In this document: one piece after another, positions 45,500-54,450 of the stretch
Numbering within the stretch: the first letter of the stretch is position 1
Layout of the letters: each line of letters opens with the position of its first letter
Source: Flaviramulus basaltis
GTDB lineage: Bacteria; Bacteroidota; Bacteroidia; Flavobacteriales; Flavobacteriaceae
DNA: 64,000 nt
Assembly: GCF_900114265.1 (NCBI RefSeq)
Contig: NZ_FPKV01000003.1
Coordinates: forward strand, 607,247 to 671,246
Direction of reading: 5' to 3'
Program-made: the position numbers and the translations under genes
The notes under the pieces: generated by a model
What the model saw: only the letters and a program-made list of their open reading frames with translations
The model's database searches: none
What the model was told of the DNA's origin: nothing

Positions 45500-46195
45500 T
45501 TATTCTTTAATAAAGTTCCATAGTTGCCCTACAGTTGTGCCTCCCTTACCATCTTTGGCTAATACTTTCCAGAAATACTCTCCAGTAACTGTGAGATCTG
45601 CGTTATATTCATTTTCTGTAATATCACTTGCTATTTTATCTAAAGATTCAGCGTTATTACCAAAATATACATCGTAAGTAAGGCTGTCTCCATCTGCATC
45701 TTCTACAGACCATTTTAACGAGGTCGAATTACCAGACTGTTCTGAATTTAATTCAGGTGACACAAGTACTGGAGCAAATGGTAAGTGGTTTATAATACCA
45801 GTTCCTTCGGTGTAAAAATTGAAAACCTCAGAGTAATCACTTGTAGCATCTTTAGTGTCTCTAGCACTAATTCTCCAGTAGTAAAGGAGTCCTTTTTCCA
45901 ATGTAATTAACTTACTGTTAGCGATAGTGGATACAGTGTTCAACCCTTCAGTGAAATTAACATCGGTTGCAATTTGCAAATCATAGATAGGTACATTATC
46001 CTCAGCATCAGTTGAGGGGCTCCATTGAAAATTAATAGCATTTTCAATACACACCAAATTGTTGGTTGGGTAACTCAAAATAGGAGTTGTGGGAGCTGTA
46101 TTTGGAACTTGTTCTTCTGGGATTATTCCGTCATCATTATTGCAAGACACAAGCAATATATTAATACACAAGGCTAATAAGAATATTTTTTTCAT
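45500..46195 (-). CDS. Lipoprotein with two fibronectin type III-like domains
   Basis: A 231-residue lipoprotein (LLVSC, Cys18). After an acidic, proline-containing linker there are two FnIII-like modules. The first is at about 37-130 (PTTPILSYPTNNLVCIENAI ... LYYWRISARD) and the second at about 140-231 (APVLVSPELNSEQSGNSTSL ... GEYFWKVLAKDGKGGT). The YYWRISARD/YFWKVLAKD pattern is common in Bacteroidota surface proteins. It has no catalytic motif. Located between two enzyme genes of a PUL (7 bp after the GH128 gene), it may be a surface glycan-binding or scaffold protein. That role is inferred from position only. Confidence 0.8.
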   Translation of the reverse strand: MKKIFLLALCINILLVSCNNDDGIIPEEQVPNTAPTTPILSYPTNNLVCIENAINFQWSPSTDAEDNVPIYDLQIATDVNFTEGLNTVSTIANSKLITLEKGLLYYWRISARDTKDATSDYSEVFNFYTEGTGIINHLPFAPVLVSPELNSEQSGNSTSLKWSVEDADGDSLTYDVYFGNNAESLDKIASDITENEYNADLTVTGEYFWKVLAKDGKGGTTVGQLWNFIKE

Positions 46196-46202
46196 TTTAA
46201 AA

Positions 46203-49200
46203 TTATTTTTTAATTATACGAAATGTCTTAACGATATCAGATTGTATTTTAACAAAGTAAATACCAGAAGGTTCCTTTTCTATATTAACTGAGACTTTTC
46301 CATCAATGATTTTACAAGTAGAACTTGAAACTAGTCTGGACATAATATCATATATTTCCATATTAATCTCTTTATAATCAGTTTGAAAAGCAATTTCGAA
46401 ATGTCCTGATGATGGGTTTGGAAATACGACTGCATTAAGAAGTGAGTTTTCGTTTGCAAGAACTCCTTCGCAAGCCTTCGATGATGTAATCTCTACAAGA
46501 TCGTTTGAACTAGCATATATATCAAATTCTGTATCGTTAGTCTGAAATTTTATTGTTCCATTGATCGCAATATTATAAGGACCAGTTCCTGAAGTTACTT
46601 GTACATGTGTCTTATTTTTACCTACAGACATTTTACCAGCAATAACATTGCTTTCTGGAATAATTATCGTGTAACATTGTTCAATATTAGATTCTGCTAC
46701 CGTAATACATACATCATAAGTTCCAGTGGCTAATTCGTTTAATGTTAATGTGTTATCTGTAAAAGTGTAAGGTGTTCCATTTATAGTGGCCGTGTATGTT
46801 AAATCTGAACTAGCTACGATCACTATTTTCCCATTATCCTTATTTGGACAAGTTTCGCCATAAGCTTCAATAGAAAAGTTATCACTTGATATCGTAATAT
46901 CTGTAAGTTGAGCTACTTCACTGGGCATTAATGCGTAGTTATATATTTTAAACTCGTCTATACGGCCATCTAAATTAGCGTCAGGCCATTGCGATTTACC
47001 GATATAATTTTGAGTCGTTTTTCCTAGCATTGATGGATTAAGCGTCATGGTTTCATTTCTACCAGCTTCTACGCCATCTATATACATAACAGCTGTGGAG
47101 CCTTCTAAAGTAACCACAAGGTGAACCCATTTGCCAATTACAGGTTTAATGTTCGTGTCTATAGCTTCTTCATCTCCATCATTTGTAATTGCAAAACGGA
47201 AATTTCCAGTACTAGCACTTTGGGCAGATAAAAACATATATGAATCTGTGCCTGAACCAAAATCAAAGATACGAACCCAATTTTGAACAGTTTCTAGTTT
47301 TAACCAAGCTGAAATTGTAAAATCGGTTAAGTTTTCCATTACTCCTTCTTCAATATCCATATAAGATGAAGCAGATCCATCTAAGTAAATACTGCTATCG
47401 TGTAAACCTGGTTTCCAAGCGACAGACGAATTCAAAACGCCTGTATAATTTCCCCATTGATCATGTGGGTTGGAACCTACATTTTCATTAAAGTTATAAT
47501 AAGCGTGCTGTCCTAATTCAGGGCTGGCAACTAGGATAATAGAATTTTCACTTTCGCCCATTTCATTAAATGCTGAAATTTGGTAGTAATAGGTTGTACC
47601 ATTTTCTACAGTGGCATCTGTATACTCATTAGTATCAATAGTGGCAATAATTTCAAATATTCCATTCTCTGAAGTAGATCTTTTTACGTAAAACTGTGCA
47701 TCATACATTAAATCCCATCCCAATATAACTTGTGCATCACCAGATGCTAACAGAATATTGGAAACTGTATTTGGTGCTTCTAATACCAGAGTCTTTACAG
47801 CTATTGATGATGAATCTTCACTTTCTCCTCCCGAATTTACAGAGGAAATTTTATAATAATAGTTCGTGTCAGCATTTAAACCAGTGTCTTGGTAGCTTAA
47901 TTCTGTTATGAAAGTAGCAATGGTAACATAACTGCCATCAATGGTAGTTGCTCTTTTTAAATTATAACCTGTAGCGTTGTTTACTGCAGACCAACTTAAA
48001 CTTATTATAGACGTCGATACCGCTTCACCCGTTAAATCACTAGGAGCATCAGCAGTTTCACTTTGCTCAAAAATCAATATTTCAGAATAGGTAGATTCTG
48101 CATCATCTTTACCTATAACTTTAATTCTATATTCTGCATAAGTGTGAATAACATCATCAACGCTTAAAACAGTATAATCTGAAGATTCAGAAAACACTGA
48201 AAATTCAGTTTCTCCTTCTAGTTTTCTTTCAATAATATATTTGTTGACCAAATCATTATTAATGCCTTCCCAAGTAAGAATTATGTCTTGATAATCATCT
48301 GATAATTCATAACTTAAAGACTCTTGTAAAGGGGTCCAAGTTGGAATATATTCCATTGTCGGATTGTATGCTTTTTTAGAGTCAAGATCACGATAATACT
48401 CACCAGCTGGTGTAAACACCTTATAATCGCCACTACCATCATTCGAAACTGATATTATAGGTGCCGTTTTTAACCATTCATAACTTTCCCAATCTGGGTT
48501 TGTCTCTCTAAATTCATCATTAACATCGACAATCATCTTTCTAGCATTCTCTACCCAATTGTAAATAGAATAACGTTCAATATATTCTTTACTTTCAAGA
48601 ACACCCAATACCGCAATCATTTCTTCCAAATGGTATGCAGCATTTTCATCGGTTATCTCATTAGGATTGTTGTTTGGAAATCTACTAGGTGTAGTCCAAT
48701 TGGCACCTATATTCCATTCGGTTATCCATATAGGCCGTTTATAATTTTCATAAATAAGGTCCAGTTCTGTGGACCAAGATGTTACAGGTTTATTCCAATA
48801 ACAATGTAACGGTATAAAATCTACTCGATAATTAAGCGCTTCTGCTTTATCCATAAATTGCTGTAGATATGGATTGAATGGATCATCAGTAGCAATCGAA
48901 CCTAGTCGTAATCCAGATTGCATATGACTTGGCCAACCATCTATACATTCTTGAACAGTCATGTCTGCTTGATCTGTATGACTTGGTTCATTATATGATA
49001 ATAAATGGGTAACGCCTTCTTTAGCATTGATTTCATCCCAACCTGGCCAGTTTTGGCCTTGTTTTATAGGCACATATTCTATTGTAGGTGATGTGTTTCC
49101 GCCTGCAGACCAATCGTAAGACCAACTACTGTTGGTGGCATTTATTTCGATTGGATCCCATCCGGCCCATCCTTTTCTCGTAACAAGATCATGCAAAGGC

Positions 49201-49523
49201 AAGGTTCTAGTAAAGGAAATGGTGCCGTTTAAATAAGGAGGCATAACAGGCACTTCTAAATCTGCATCGTCAGCTCTATAAACTCTACTATATCCTGTAC
49301 CATCAGAATTAGATGCAAAAGTAGCCATATAGCCTTGTTGAAGTTTAAAGGACTTAATGTTATTATCAAAAGAGCCCAAATCAGTATGAAGAGTTTTTAT
49401 TTCATATTGTTGCGATGTTCCTCCATAGTTTTCTTCAGAAAAAACTTCTAAAGGTGATTGGGCGCTTACATTAAGTGTAAAAACACTTAAAATAATTATT
49501 AGAAACGCATAGTTTTTCATCAT
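46203..49523 (-). CDS. T9SS type A GH128-like glycoside hydrolase with crystallin-like, FnIII and LamG domains
   Basis: An 1106-residue secreted enzyme. After the signal peptide (to residue 22) come a beta/gamma-crystallin-like module (about 24-92; VFSEENYGGTSQQY, LGSFDNNIKSFKL) and a GH128-type TIM barrel (about 110-390). The barrel has acid/base E179 in LLSYNEPSH and nucleophile E269 in IWITEWNIGANW. Two or three FnIII-like modules (400-665), a LamG domain (about 670-885; AYYNFNENVG ... LDGRIDEFKIYN), a SprB-like repeat and a T9SS sorting domain (VFPNPSSGHFEI ... KTFRIIKK) follow. GH128 enzymes are endo-beta-1,3-glucanases. Because the rest of the locus looks galactan-directed, the exact backbone it cuts is open. 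T9SS export puts it at the cell surface or outside, where initial cleavage would occur. Confidence 0.84.
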   Translation of the reverse strand: MMKNYAFLIIILSVFTLNVSAQSPLEVFSEENYGGTSQQYEIKTLHTDLGSFDNNIKSFKLQQGYMATFASNSDGTGYSRVYRADDADLEVPVMPPYLNGTISFTRTLPLHDLVTRKGWAGWDPIEINATNSSWSYDWSAGGNTSPTIEYVPIKQGQNWPGWDEINAKEGVTHLLSYNEPSHTDQADMTVQECIDGWPSHMQSGLRLGSIATDDPFNPYLQQFMDKAEALNYRVDFIPLHCYWNKPVTSWSTELDLIYENYKRPIWITEWNIGANWTTPSRFPNNNPNEITDENAAYHLEEMIAVLGVLESKEYIERYSIYNWVENARKMIVDVNDEFRETNPDWESYEWLKTAPIISVSNDGSGDYKVFTPAGEYYRDLDSKKAYNPTMEYIPTWTPLQESLSYELSDDYQDIILTWEGINNDLVNKYIIERKLEGETEFSVFSESSDYTVLSVDDVIHTYAEYRIKVIGKDDAESTYSEILIFEQSETADAPSDLTGEAVSTSIISLSWSAVNNATGYNLKRATTIDGSYVTIATFITELSYQDTGLNADTNYYYKISSVNSGGESEDSSSIAVKTLVLEAPNTVSNILLASGDAQVILGWDLMYDAQFYVKRSTSENGIFEIIATIDTNEYTDATVENGTTYYYQISAFNEMGESENSIILVASPELGQHAYYNFNENVGSNPHDQWGNYTGVLNSSVAWKPGLHDSSIYLDGSASSYMDIEEGVMENLTDFTISAWLKLETVQNWVRIFDFGSGTDSYMFLSAQSASTGNFRFAITNDGDEEAIDTNIKPVIGKWVHLVVTLEGSTAVMYIDGVEAGRNETMTLNPSMLGKTTQNYIGKSQWPDANLDGRIDEFKIYNYALMPSEVAQLTDITISSDNFSIEAYGETCPNKDNGKIVIVASSDLTYTATINGTPYTFTDNTLTLNELATGTYDVCITVAESNIEQCYTIIIPESNVIAGKMSVGKNKTHVQVTSGTGPYNIAINGTIKFQTNDTEFDIYASSNDLVEITSSKACEGVLANENSLLNAVVFPNPSSGHFEIAFQTDYKEINMEIYDIMSRLVSSSTCKIIDGKVSVNIEKEPSGIYFVKIQSDIVKTFRIIKK

Positions 49524-49680
49524 TTTATATTTTAGTATTAGTTGTTTGTTATCTTTAAAATATCGTATTTATTGAGATATTCAAGATTACTTTTATTCGT
49601 TAATTTAATAGTTTTTTTTTCAAATTCTTTATAATTAATACCCGCTAGCTACCTTTAAATTTACTAGTTGACGTTTTTAG

Positions 49681-49713
49681 TAAAAATTCTCCAGAACAAT
49701 ATATGCTCTGGAG
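49681..49713 (-). terminator. Intercistronic hairpin 2 between surface lipoprotein and GH128 genes
   Basis: CTCCAGA (49689-49695) pairs with TCTGGAG (49707-49713), loop 11 nt. On the minus strand the stem is followed by AATTTTTAC, a U-tract, so partial termination is likely. Confidence 0.55.
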
Positions 49714-49752
49714 TCTTTTATTAAATAAAGTTTGACTAATTCTAAATTTTAG

Positions 49753-49785
49753 AATGTATAAGGGTTTTTAAAAGACTTATACATT
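49753..49785 (-). terminator. Intercistronic hairpin 1 after the surface lipoprotein gene
   Basis: Ten-bp perfect stem, AATGTATAAG (49753-49762) with 49776-49785, loop 13 nt, starting about 14 bases after the stop codon at 49799. No U-tract follows, so it may protect the 3' end of the upstream message rather than terminate. Confidence 0.5.
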
Positions 49786-49798
49786 ATTATATTTTAAA

Positions 49799-50848
49799 TT
49801 ATTTTGCAAATAATTGAACATTGCTAAAGTTTGTCCAACCATCATTTCCATCGGTAGATATGTTATCTATCATAATACCAAGTTTCGCTCCAACAGATGC
49901 CGATGAAGCATTGGCTGTTAATTCAAAATTAGCTGTTGCATTATCAGGTAGTAGGTCAAATGTTTGGTCTGCTAACACATTCCTTACACCATCACCAGTA
50001 TCATAGTATAGCGTGACAATAATTTGGGAAGTGTTATAGCTCTCCGATGCATCCAGATTAATTTTGAATTCTTCATTCGCAGCGATTACATGGTCTGTAA
50101 GGTTATAAACGGAAGGATCATTGCTCTTTTTAAAAGCAAACCAGCCAGCGTCACCTTCTTCAACTCCTGAGTCGGTTGCTGTTGTATCGCTATTCCAACC
50201 AGGTACATTATCCCAGTTGGATTGTTTCCCAGCTCCAGGAAGCGAGAAATCTACATTTTCAACATCTACTGAAACAAAAGCGCCTCCAAGTTCTAAAGTT
50301 AGCGTTTTTGTAACCATTGCAGGGGTAGAGTTTTCAACTCCTGTTGTTGTTAGTGTAATAGAATAATCTCCATATTCAGCGTATGTGTGTGCTGGGTTTT
50401 CTTCGGTAGATGATTCTCCATCACCAAAATCCCATTCATAAGAAACAGCCCTTTCTGAAGTATTAGTAAACGTTACCGTTTTGTCGTCAATTTCAAAAGT
50501 GAAGTTTGCTTTAGGATTAATTTCTAAAACAGAAATGGTTTTTGTTATTGTATCTGGATTTCCTCCAACGGCTGCTACTGTTGTTAAAGTTACTGAGTAA
50601 TCACCAGCTTCACTATATGTATGTGTAGGGTTGATAGTGGTTGATGTTTCACCATCTCCAAAATCCCATGATAAGGAAACAGCATATTTGGTGTTAGAGG
50701 TAAAGGATACATCTAGATCACTTATTGAAACCGAAAAATCTGCAGTAGAATCTTTCGGTGTACTATCATCACTACTACAAGCAATAATAAATAAGGATAT
50801 TACCGTAACTGCTAAAAGACTTAAATTATAATTTTTAAATTGTTTCAT
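49799..50848 (-). CDS. PUL surface lipoprotein with two PKD domains (candidate glycan-binding protein)
   Basis: A 349-residue lipoprotein (IIACSSDD, Cys24). Two PKD domains lie at about 35-105 and 110-185, each with the YEWDFGDGE/SWDFGDGE and NPTHTYSE/NPAHTYAE motifs. A C-terminal beta-sandwich module (about 190-349) starts NVDFSLPGAGKQSNWDNVPG and ends LGIMIDNISTDGNDGWTN, which looks like a carbohydrate-binding jelly roll. No catalytic residues are seen. In PULs the genes after SusD usually encode surface glycan-binding lipoproteins, so this is the likely role. Its C-terminal module is a near copy of that in the next protein upstream. Confidence 0.85.
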   Translation of the reverse strand: MKQFKNYNLSLLAVTVISLFIIACSSDDSTPKDSTADFSVSISDLDVSFTSNTKYAVSLSWDFGDGETSTTINPTHTYSEAGDYSVTLTTVAAVGGNPDTITKTISVLEINPKANFTFEIDDKTVTFTNTSERAVSYEWDFGDGESSTEENPAHTYAEYGDYSITLTTTGVENSTPAMVTKTLTLELGGAFVSVDVENVDFSLPGAGKQSNWDNVPGWNSDTTATDSGVEEGDAGWFAFKKSNDPSVYNLTDHVIAANEEFKINLDASESYNTSQIIVTLYYDTGDGVRNVLADQTFDLLPDNATANFELTANASSASVGAKLGIMIDNISTDGNDGWTNFSNVQLFAK

Positions 50849-50897
50849 TTTAATTTTTCTTTGAAAAGTTTAACATATTACTAGCATTAAGAAAAGC

Positions 50898-52424
50898 TTA
50901 CTTTGCAAATAATTGAACGTTGTCAAATGATGTCCAACCATCACCTCCATCTGTAGACACGTTGTCTATCATAATTCCAAGATTTGCTCCAACTGATGCT
51001 GTTGTAGCAGGCGCAATCAATTCAAAATTAGATACTACTCTATTGTCAGGATCAATTACAAGATCGAATGTTTGAGTAGCCAACGTATTTCTAATTCCAT
51101 CGCCGGTATCATAGTATAATGTAACGATAATTTGAGAGCTGTTCCAGCCATTCCAAGCATCTAAATTAATTTTGAATTGCTTACCGTCAGAAATTACATA
51201 ATCAGTAAGATTATATGCAGATGGGTCGCTACTCATTCTATAAGCATACCATTCATTAGTACCCTCTCCATCTTCCTCCACTCCTGAGTCGGTTGCTGTT
51301 GAATCGCTGCTCCAACCAGGTACATTATCCCAGTTGGATTGTTTCCCAGTTGCAGGAAGAGAGAAATCTGAATTTTCAACATTTATTGCAACAAAATCAG
51401 CTGGTTCTCCTATTTCTCCATAAAATTCCAATTCTGAAATATTACAAAATCCATCTGCAGAATAATAGTAAATAAACCTATAGGTTTCCGGTATTGATAT
51501 TACAGCTTGATTCAATTCAAAAGCTGGTGCTTCAGTAATTGTGTAAAGTATATTGAAGGTGGCAGCAGATGGATCAGTCAGAATTGTTGGGTCATTTGAC
51601 CCTCGAATTTCACCACCTACCATTCTTGTTATAAAAAAATCTCCTTCTCTTGGTGCGTATTTAACAAGTTTAAGGGAAACTCCTTCTCCGAAATCATAAC
51701 CTACAAACCCTTCAGCATCTGCGCCGTCAACGAATGTTGAAAGATCACCATCAACAGCAGCGGTTATATATGTGGCAGGATCATCATTCCAAGAGCCTTC
51801 ATGACCAATTAATGTTCCTTCTAATTTAGCTAGTACTACTCCTACAGTTACTTCTTGTGTTATTTCTACTGGTGTTGTGCCATCTAATCCTGTTACTATT
51901 AAAGTGGCTGTATAATTTCCTTCAGTATCATAAATATGCGTCGGGCTTTTTTCAGTTGATACGTTACCATCTCCAAAATCCCATGCATAAGATTTTGCGT
52001 AGGCAGCTGTTGTGCTAAATTTAATTTCTAAAGGATCACCAGTACTCGCTAGGTAAGAAAAAGTAGCAGTAGGATCGTATAGTTTAATAATGATACCTTG
52101 TTGAACTTCTGCAGGTATAGAACCTAGTTCACCAATAGCAGTTAAAGTCACAATATATTCGCCCACTTCTGCATAGGTGTGTGTAGGATGTGCCACTGTA
52201 GAGGTCTCTCCATCACCGAAATCCCAGCTCCAAGAATCACGATCTGTAATCAAACTTGTAAAATTCACTAAATAGGGATTTTCATCGCTAATTGTAAAAG
52301 TAAATTGAGCGTTTGGGTTAACTACATTTAATGATGGGGTATCATCATCCGTACAAGAAGAAAAGAGTGTTAGCAGTAATGTTACCACCATCAGACTTTG
52401 AAAATATTTTTTATAGTTTTTCAT
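50898..52424 (-). CDS. PUL surface lipoprotein with PKD, discoidin-like and C-terminal binding modules
   Basis: I start at the ATG at 52424 (MKNYKKYFQSLMVVTLLLTL, lipobox FSSC); the longer frame from 52448 begins with TTG. The 508-residue product has two PKD domains (SWSWDFGDGETSTVAHPTHT; YAWDFGDGNVSTEKSPTHIY). A discoidin/F5-8C-like domain follows (about 205-340; GSWNDDPATYITAAVDGDLS, FVGYDFGEGVSLKLVKYAPR, FCNISELEFYG). The C-terminal module matches the one in the following gene. It lies 35 bp after SusD. The family position and modules fit an outer-membrane glycan-binding protein that works with SusC/SusD. Ligand unknown. Confidence 0.85.
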   Translation of the reverse strand: MKNYKKYFQSLMVVTLLLTLFSSCTDDDTPSLNVVNPNAQFTFTISDENPYLVNFTSLITDRDSWSWDFGDGETSTVAHPTHTYAEVGEYIVTLTAIGELGSIPAEVQQGIIIKLYDPTATFSYLASTGDPLEIKFSTTAAYAKSYAWDFGDGNVSTEKSPTHIYDTEGNYTATLIVTGLDGTTPVEITQEVTVGVVLAKLEGTLIGHEGSWNDDPATYITAAVDGDLSTFVDGADAEGFVGYDFGEGVSLKLVKYAPREGDFFITRMVGGEIRGSNDPTILTDPSAATFNILYTITEAPAFELNQAVISIPETYRFIYYYSADGFCNISELEFYGEIGEPADFVAINVENSDFSLPATGKQSNWDNVPGWSSDSTATDSGVEEDGEGTNEWYAYRMSSDPSAYNLTDYVISDGKQFKINLDAWNGWNSSQIIVTLYYDTGDGIRNTLATQTFDLVIDPDNRVVSNFELIAPATTASVGANLGIMIDNVSTDGGDGWTSFDNVQLFAK

Positions 52425-52459
52425 TTTTATTTTATTTAAATGATTCAAAAAACACAGAT

Positions 52460-54439
52460 TTATAAATCAGTTGGAGGCGTATTGGCATTGGTAGACCATC
52501 CCGGATTTTGATAAATAGGAGAAGAAGAAGCATCGGCCCCATCTGATGATGTGATAAGGAAGTGTTCCGCTGCAATAGGGCTAAGGTATTGCGCCATTGT
52601 CCATTTATATCCATCAACAACCAATTCGTTGCCATTTTTTTCATACGGCCTTAAGTAATCACTAAGAGTCTGAGATGAAACTTTAGTAAGATCAGAAGCA
52701 TCATACCAATCCTGCATTGGTCCCCATACTTTAAAGCCTTCAATGTGATAAGGTTCAGTAATCATTTGATCTAGAGCTCTCCAACGTTTCAAGTCATTCC
52801 AGCGATGTCCTTCAGCCATTAATTCGCAACGTCTTTCACGACGAATATTATAAAGTGTAGCATCTACTAATACACCTGCCGAATAGGCTCCCCAGTCATT
52901 TTTAGCTTCCATGTTCATCTCGGTATTAGTAATAGTTTTCTGAAAGTCAGTATCTACTCCTGCACGATTTCTAATGGCCACCCAGTAAGCACTTGCTTTA
53001 CCATCTAATGATCCATTTTTTTCATAAGAAGCTTCCATATAGTTTAGGTAAGCCTCTGTTGCTCTAAAAACAATAGCTCCTGTATATCCGCCACCATTTG
53101 CACATTGTGCCGCATCATAATTAAGCCCTTTACGAGTTGTATATCCTGTGCTGTATCCTCGCTCTGCATTTGAATTTGTAATATCTGGAATCGGCTCTAT
53201 GGGTGTAGCATGAGTTCCAAGTATAGATGGATATAAAACGTTTATTTGTTCAGGTTGTTTTAAAAATAACCAAAGTCTTCCATCTCTGTTTTCTCTTACA
53301 TCCGAAATATAATCATCACCTTGATAACCAGAACCAGCTGTATATATTGGTAAACCATTATTCATCAAGAAACCATCTACCATACCACGAGTTAGTCCTA
53401 TGCCATAATTTCCTATTTGCGCATAAACGGGTACATTATGTTGGATTCCTAATCCATTGTCATACTGTCTCCATAATAATACCTCAGAGTACCCCGACAT
53501 ATCTACATCACTGAACATATGAAAATATGGGTTATTAGCATCTGTAACAGATTGTTCTAAAACACCATTGTTAGGAACAAGTGTATATGCATCTGCAACG
53601 GCTGCTGCTGCTTCCATAGATTGGTCTAATAACCAGTCAATTTCACCATCTATACTACCAGCTTGGAATTGATAGCCTTGATTATACTCTTTTTCGGCTC
53701 CAGTCCAACCTGGTCCATTAGGCACAAACGCTGTACCTTTGAAGTTTTTTAACCATGTAGCTTCGTATAGTGCTACTCTAGATTTTAATAACTGTGCACA
53801 AGCTTTGTTTAATCTATTTTGAGCACCGTCAGGTGATGCACTTAACATTAAATCGATGGCGTTGTCTAAATCTGAAATAATGAATCGAACTACTTCTGTA
53901 CGAGGTTCACGCTTACTTGCTTCAGTTAATTCTACTAAATCATCTTTTAATGTAGTTGTTACAATTGGAAAATCGCCAAGGGCTTGAACCTTTGCAAAAT
54001 ATTCCCATGCTCTGAAAAAGTACATTTCACCGATATAATGATCTATATTTTGGGAACTTCCTGAAATCTCTCCAGCTTCCCAGCGAGGTATTACGGTCTG
54101 TAAAAAATAGTTGCACTGAAAGATATTTCCAAAATTCCAATCACCACCATCCTGTCCAACTCTCCATTGGCCAGGAGCATATTTGGTGTCAAAACCTATT
54201 GATGCCATGTTATCTGTATTGGCATCAATACCAAATGTTCCATAGCTAAAATTACCATGCGTTGGTAAAGAACCATATCTGTTAATGGCATAAGCTGCCA
54301 ATTGAGACTCCTCATGAAGGTATTGTTCAGGAGTAATATCGGAAAGTGGTGCTCTTTCTAGAAAATCCTTTTCACAAGAGGTTAAAAAGGTCAGTCCTCC
54401 AAAAATTAAGAAGAGTACTATATTATATTGTTTTTTCAT
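52460..54439 (-). CDS. SusD/RagB family glycan-binding lipoprotein
   Basis: A 659-residue lipoprotein (FLTSC, Cys22) that caps the SusC transporter and helps capture oligosaccharides at the outer membrane. It opens with CEKDFLERAPLSDITPEQYL, the typical SusD start. Helical TPR-like segments follow (GEMYFFRAWEYFAKVQALGD, LNKACAQLLKSRVALYEATW), then the C-terminal RagB-type motif RRERRCELMAEGHRWNDLKR and the closing NPGWSTN. Length is at the upper end of the family. It is separated from SusC by 11 bp and from the next lipoprotein gene by 35 bp, so the group is certainly cotranscribed. Specificity cannot be read from sequence. Confidence 0.95.
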   Translation of the reverse strand: MKKQYNIVLFLIFGGLTFLTSCEKDFLERAPLSDITPEQYLHEESQLAAYAINRYGSLPTHGNFSYGTFGIDANTDNMASIGFDTKYAPGQWRVGQDGGDWNFGNIFQCNYFLQTVIPRWEAGEISGSSQNIDHYIGEMYFFRAWEYFAKVQALGDFPIVTTTLKDDLVELTEASKREPRTEVVRFIISDLDNAIDLMLSASPDGAQNRLNKACAQLLKSRVALYEATWLKNFKGTAFVPNGPGWTGAEKEYNQGYQFQAGSIDGEIDWLLDQSMEAAAAVADAYTLVPNNGVLEQSVTDANNPYFHMFSDVDMSGYSEVLLWRQYDNGLGIQHNVPVYAQIGNYGIGLTRGMVDGFLMNNGLPIYTAGSGYQGDDYISDVRENRDGRLWLFLKQPEQINVLYPSILGTHATPIEPIPDITNSNAERGYSTGYTTRKGLNYDAAQCANGGGYTGAIVFRATEAYLNYMEASYEKNGSLDGKASAYWVAIRNRAGVDTDFQKTITNTEMNMEAKNDWGAYSAGVLVDATLYNIRRERRCELMAEGHRWNDLKRWRALDQMITEPYHIEGFKVWGPMQDWYDASDLTKVSSQTLSDYLRPYEKNGNELVVDGYKWTMAQYLSPIAAEHFLITSSDGADASSSPIYQNPGWSTNANTPPTDL

Positions 54440-54450
54440 CTTTAAAAATT

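Noticed and set aside
44345..49523. Reading the whole locus as a laminarin PUL because of GH16 and GH128
   Set aside because: Laminarin loci do not need alpha- and beta-glucuronidases, GH27, GH88 or exo-galactanase-like GH43; a mixed or galactan target explains more genes. Not excluded for single enzymes.
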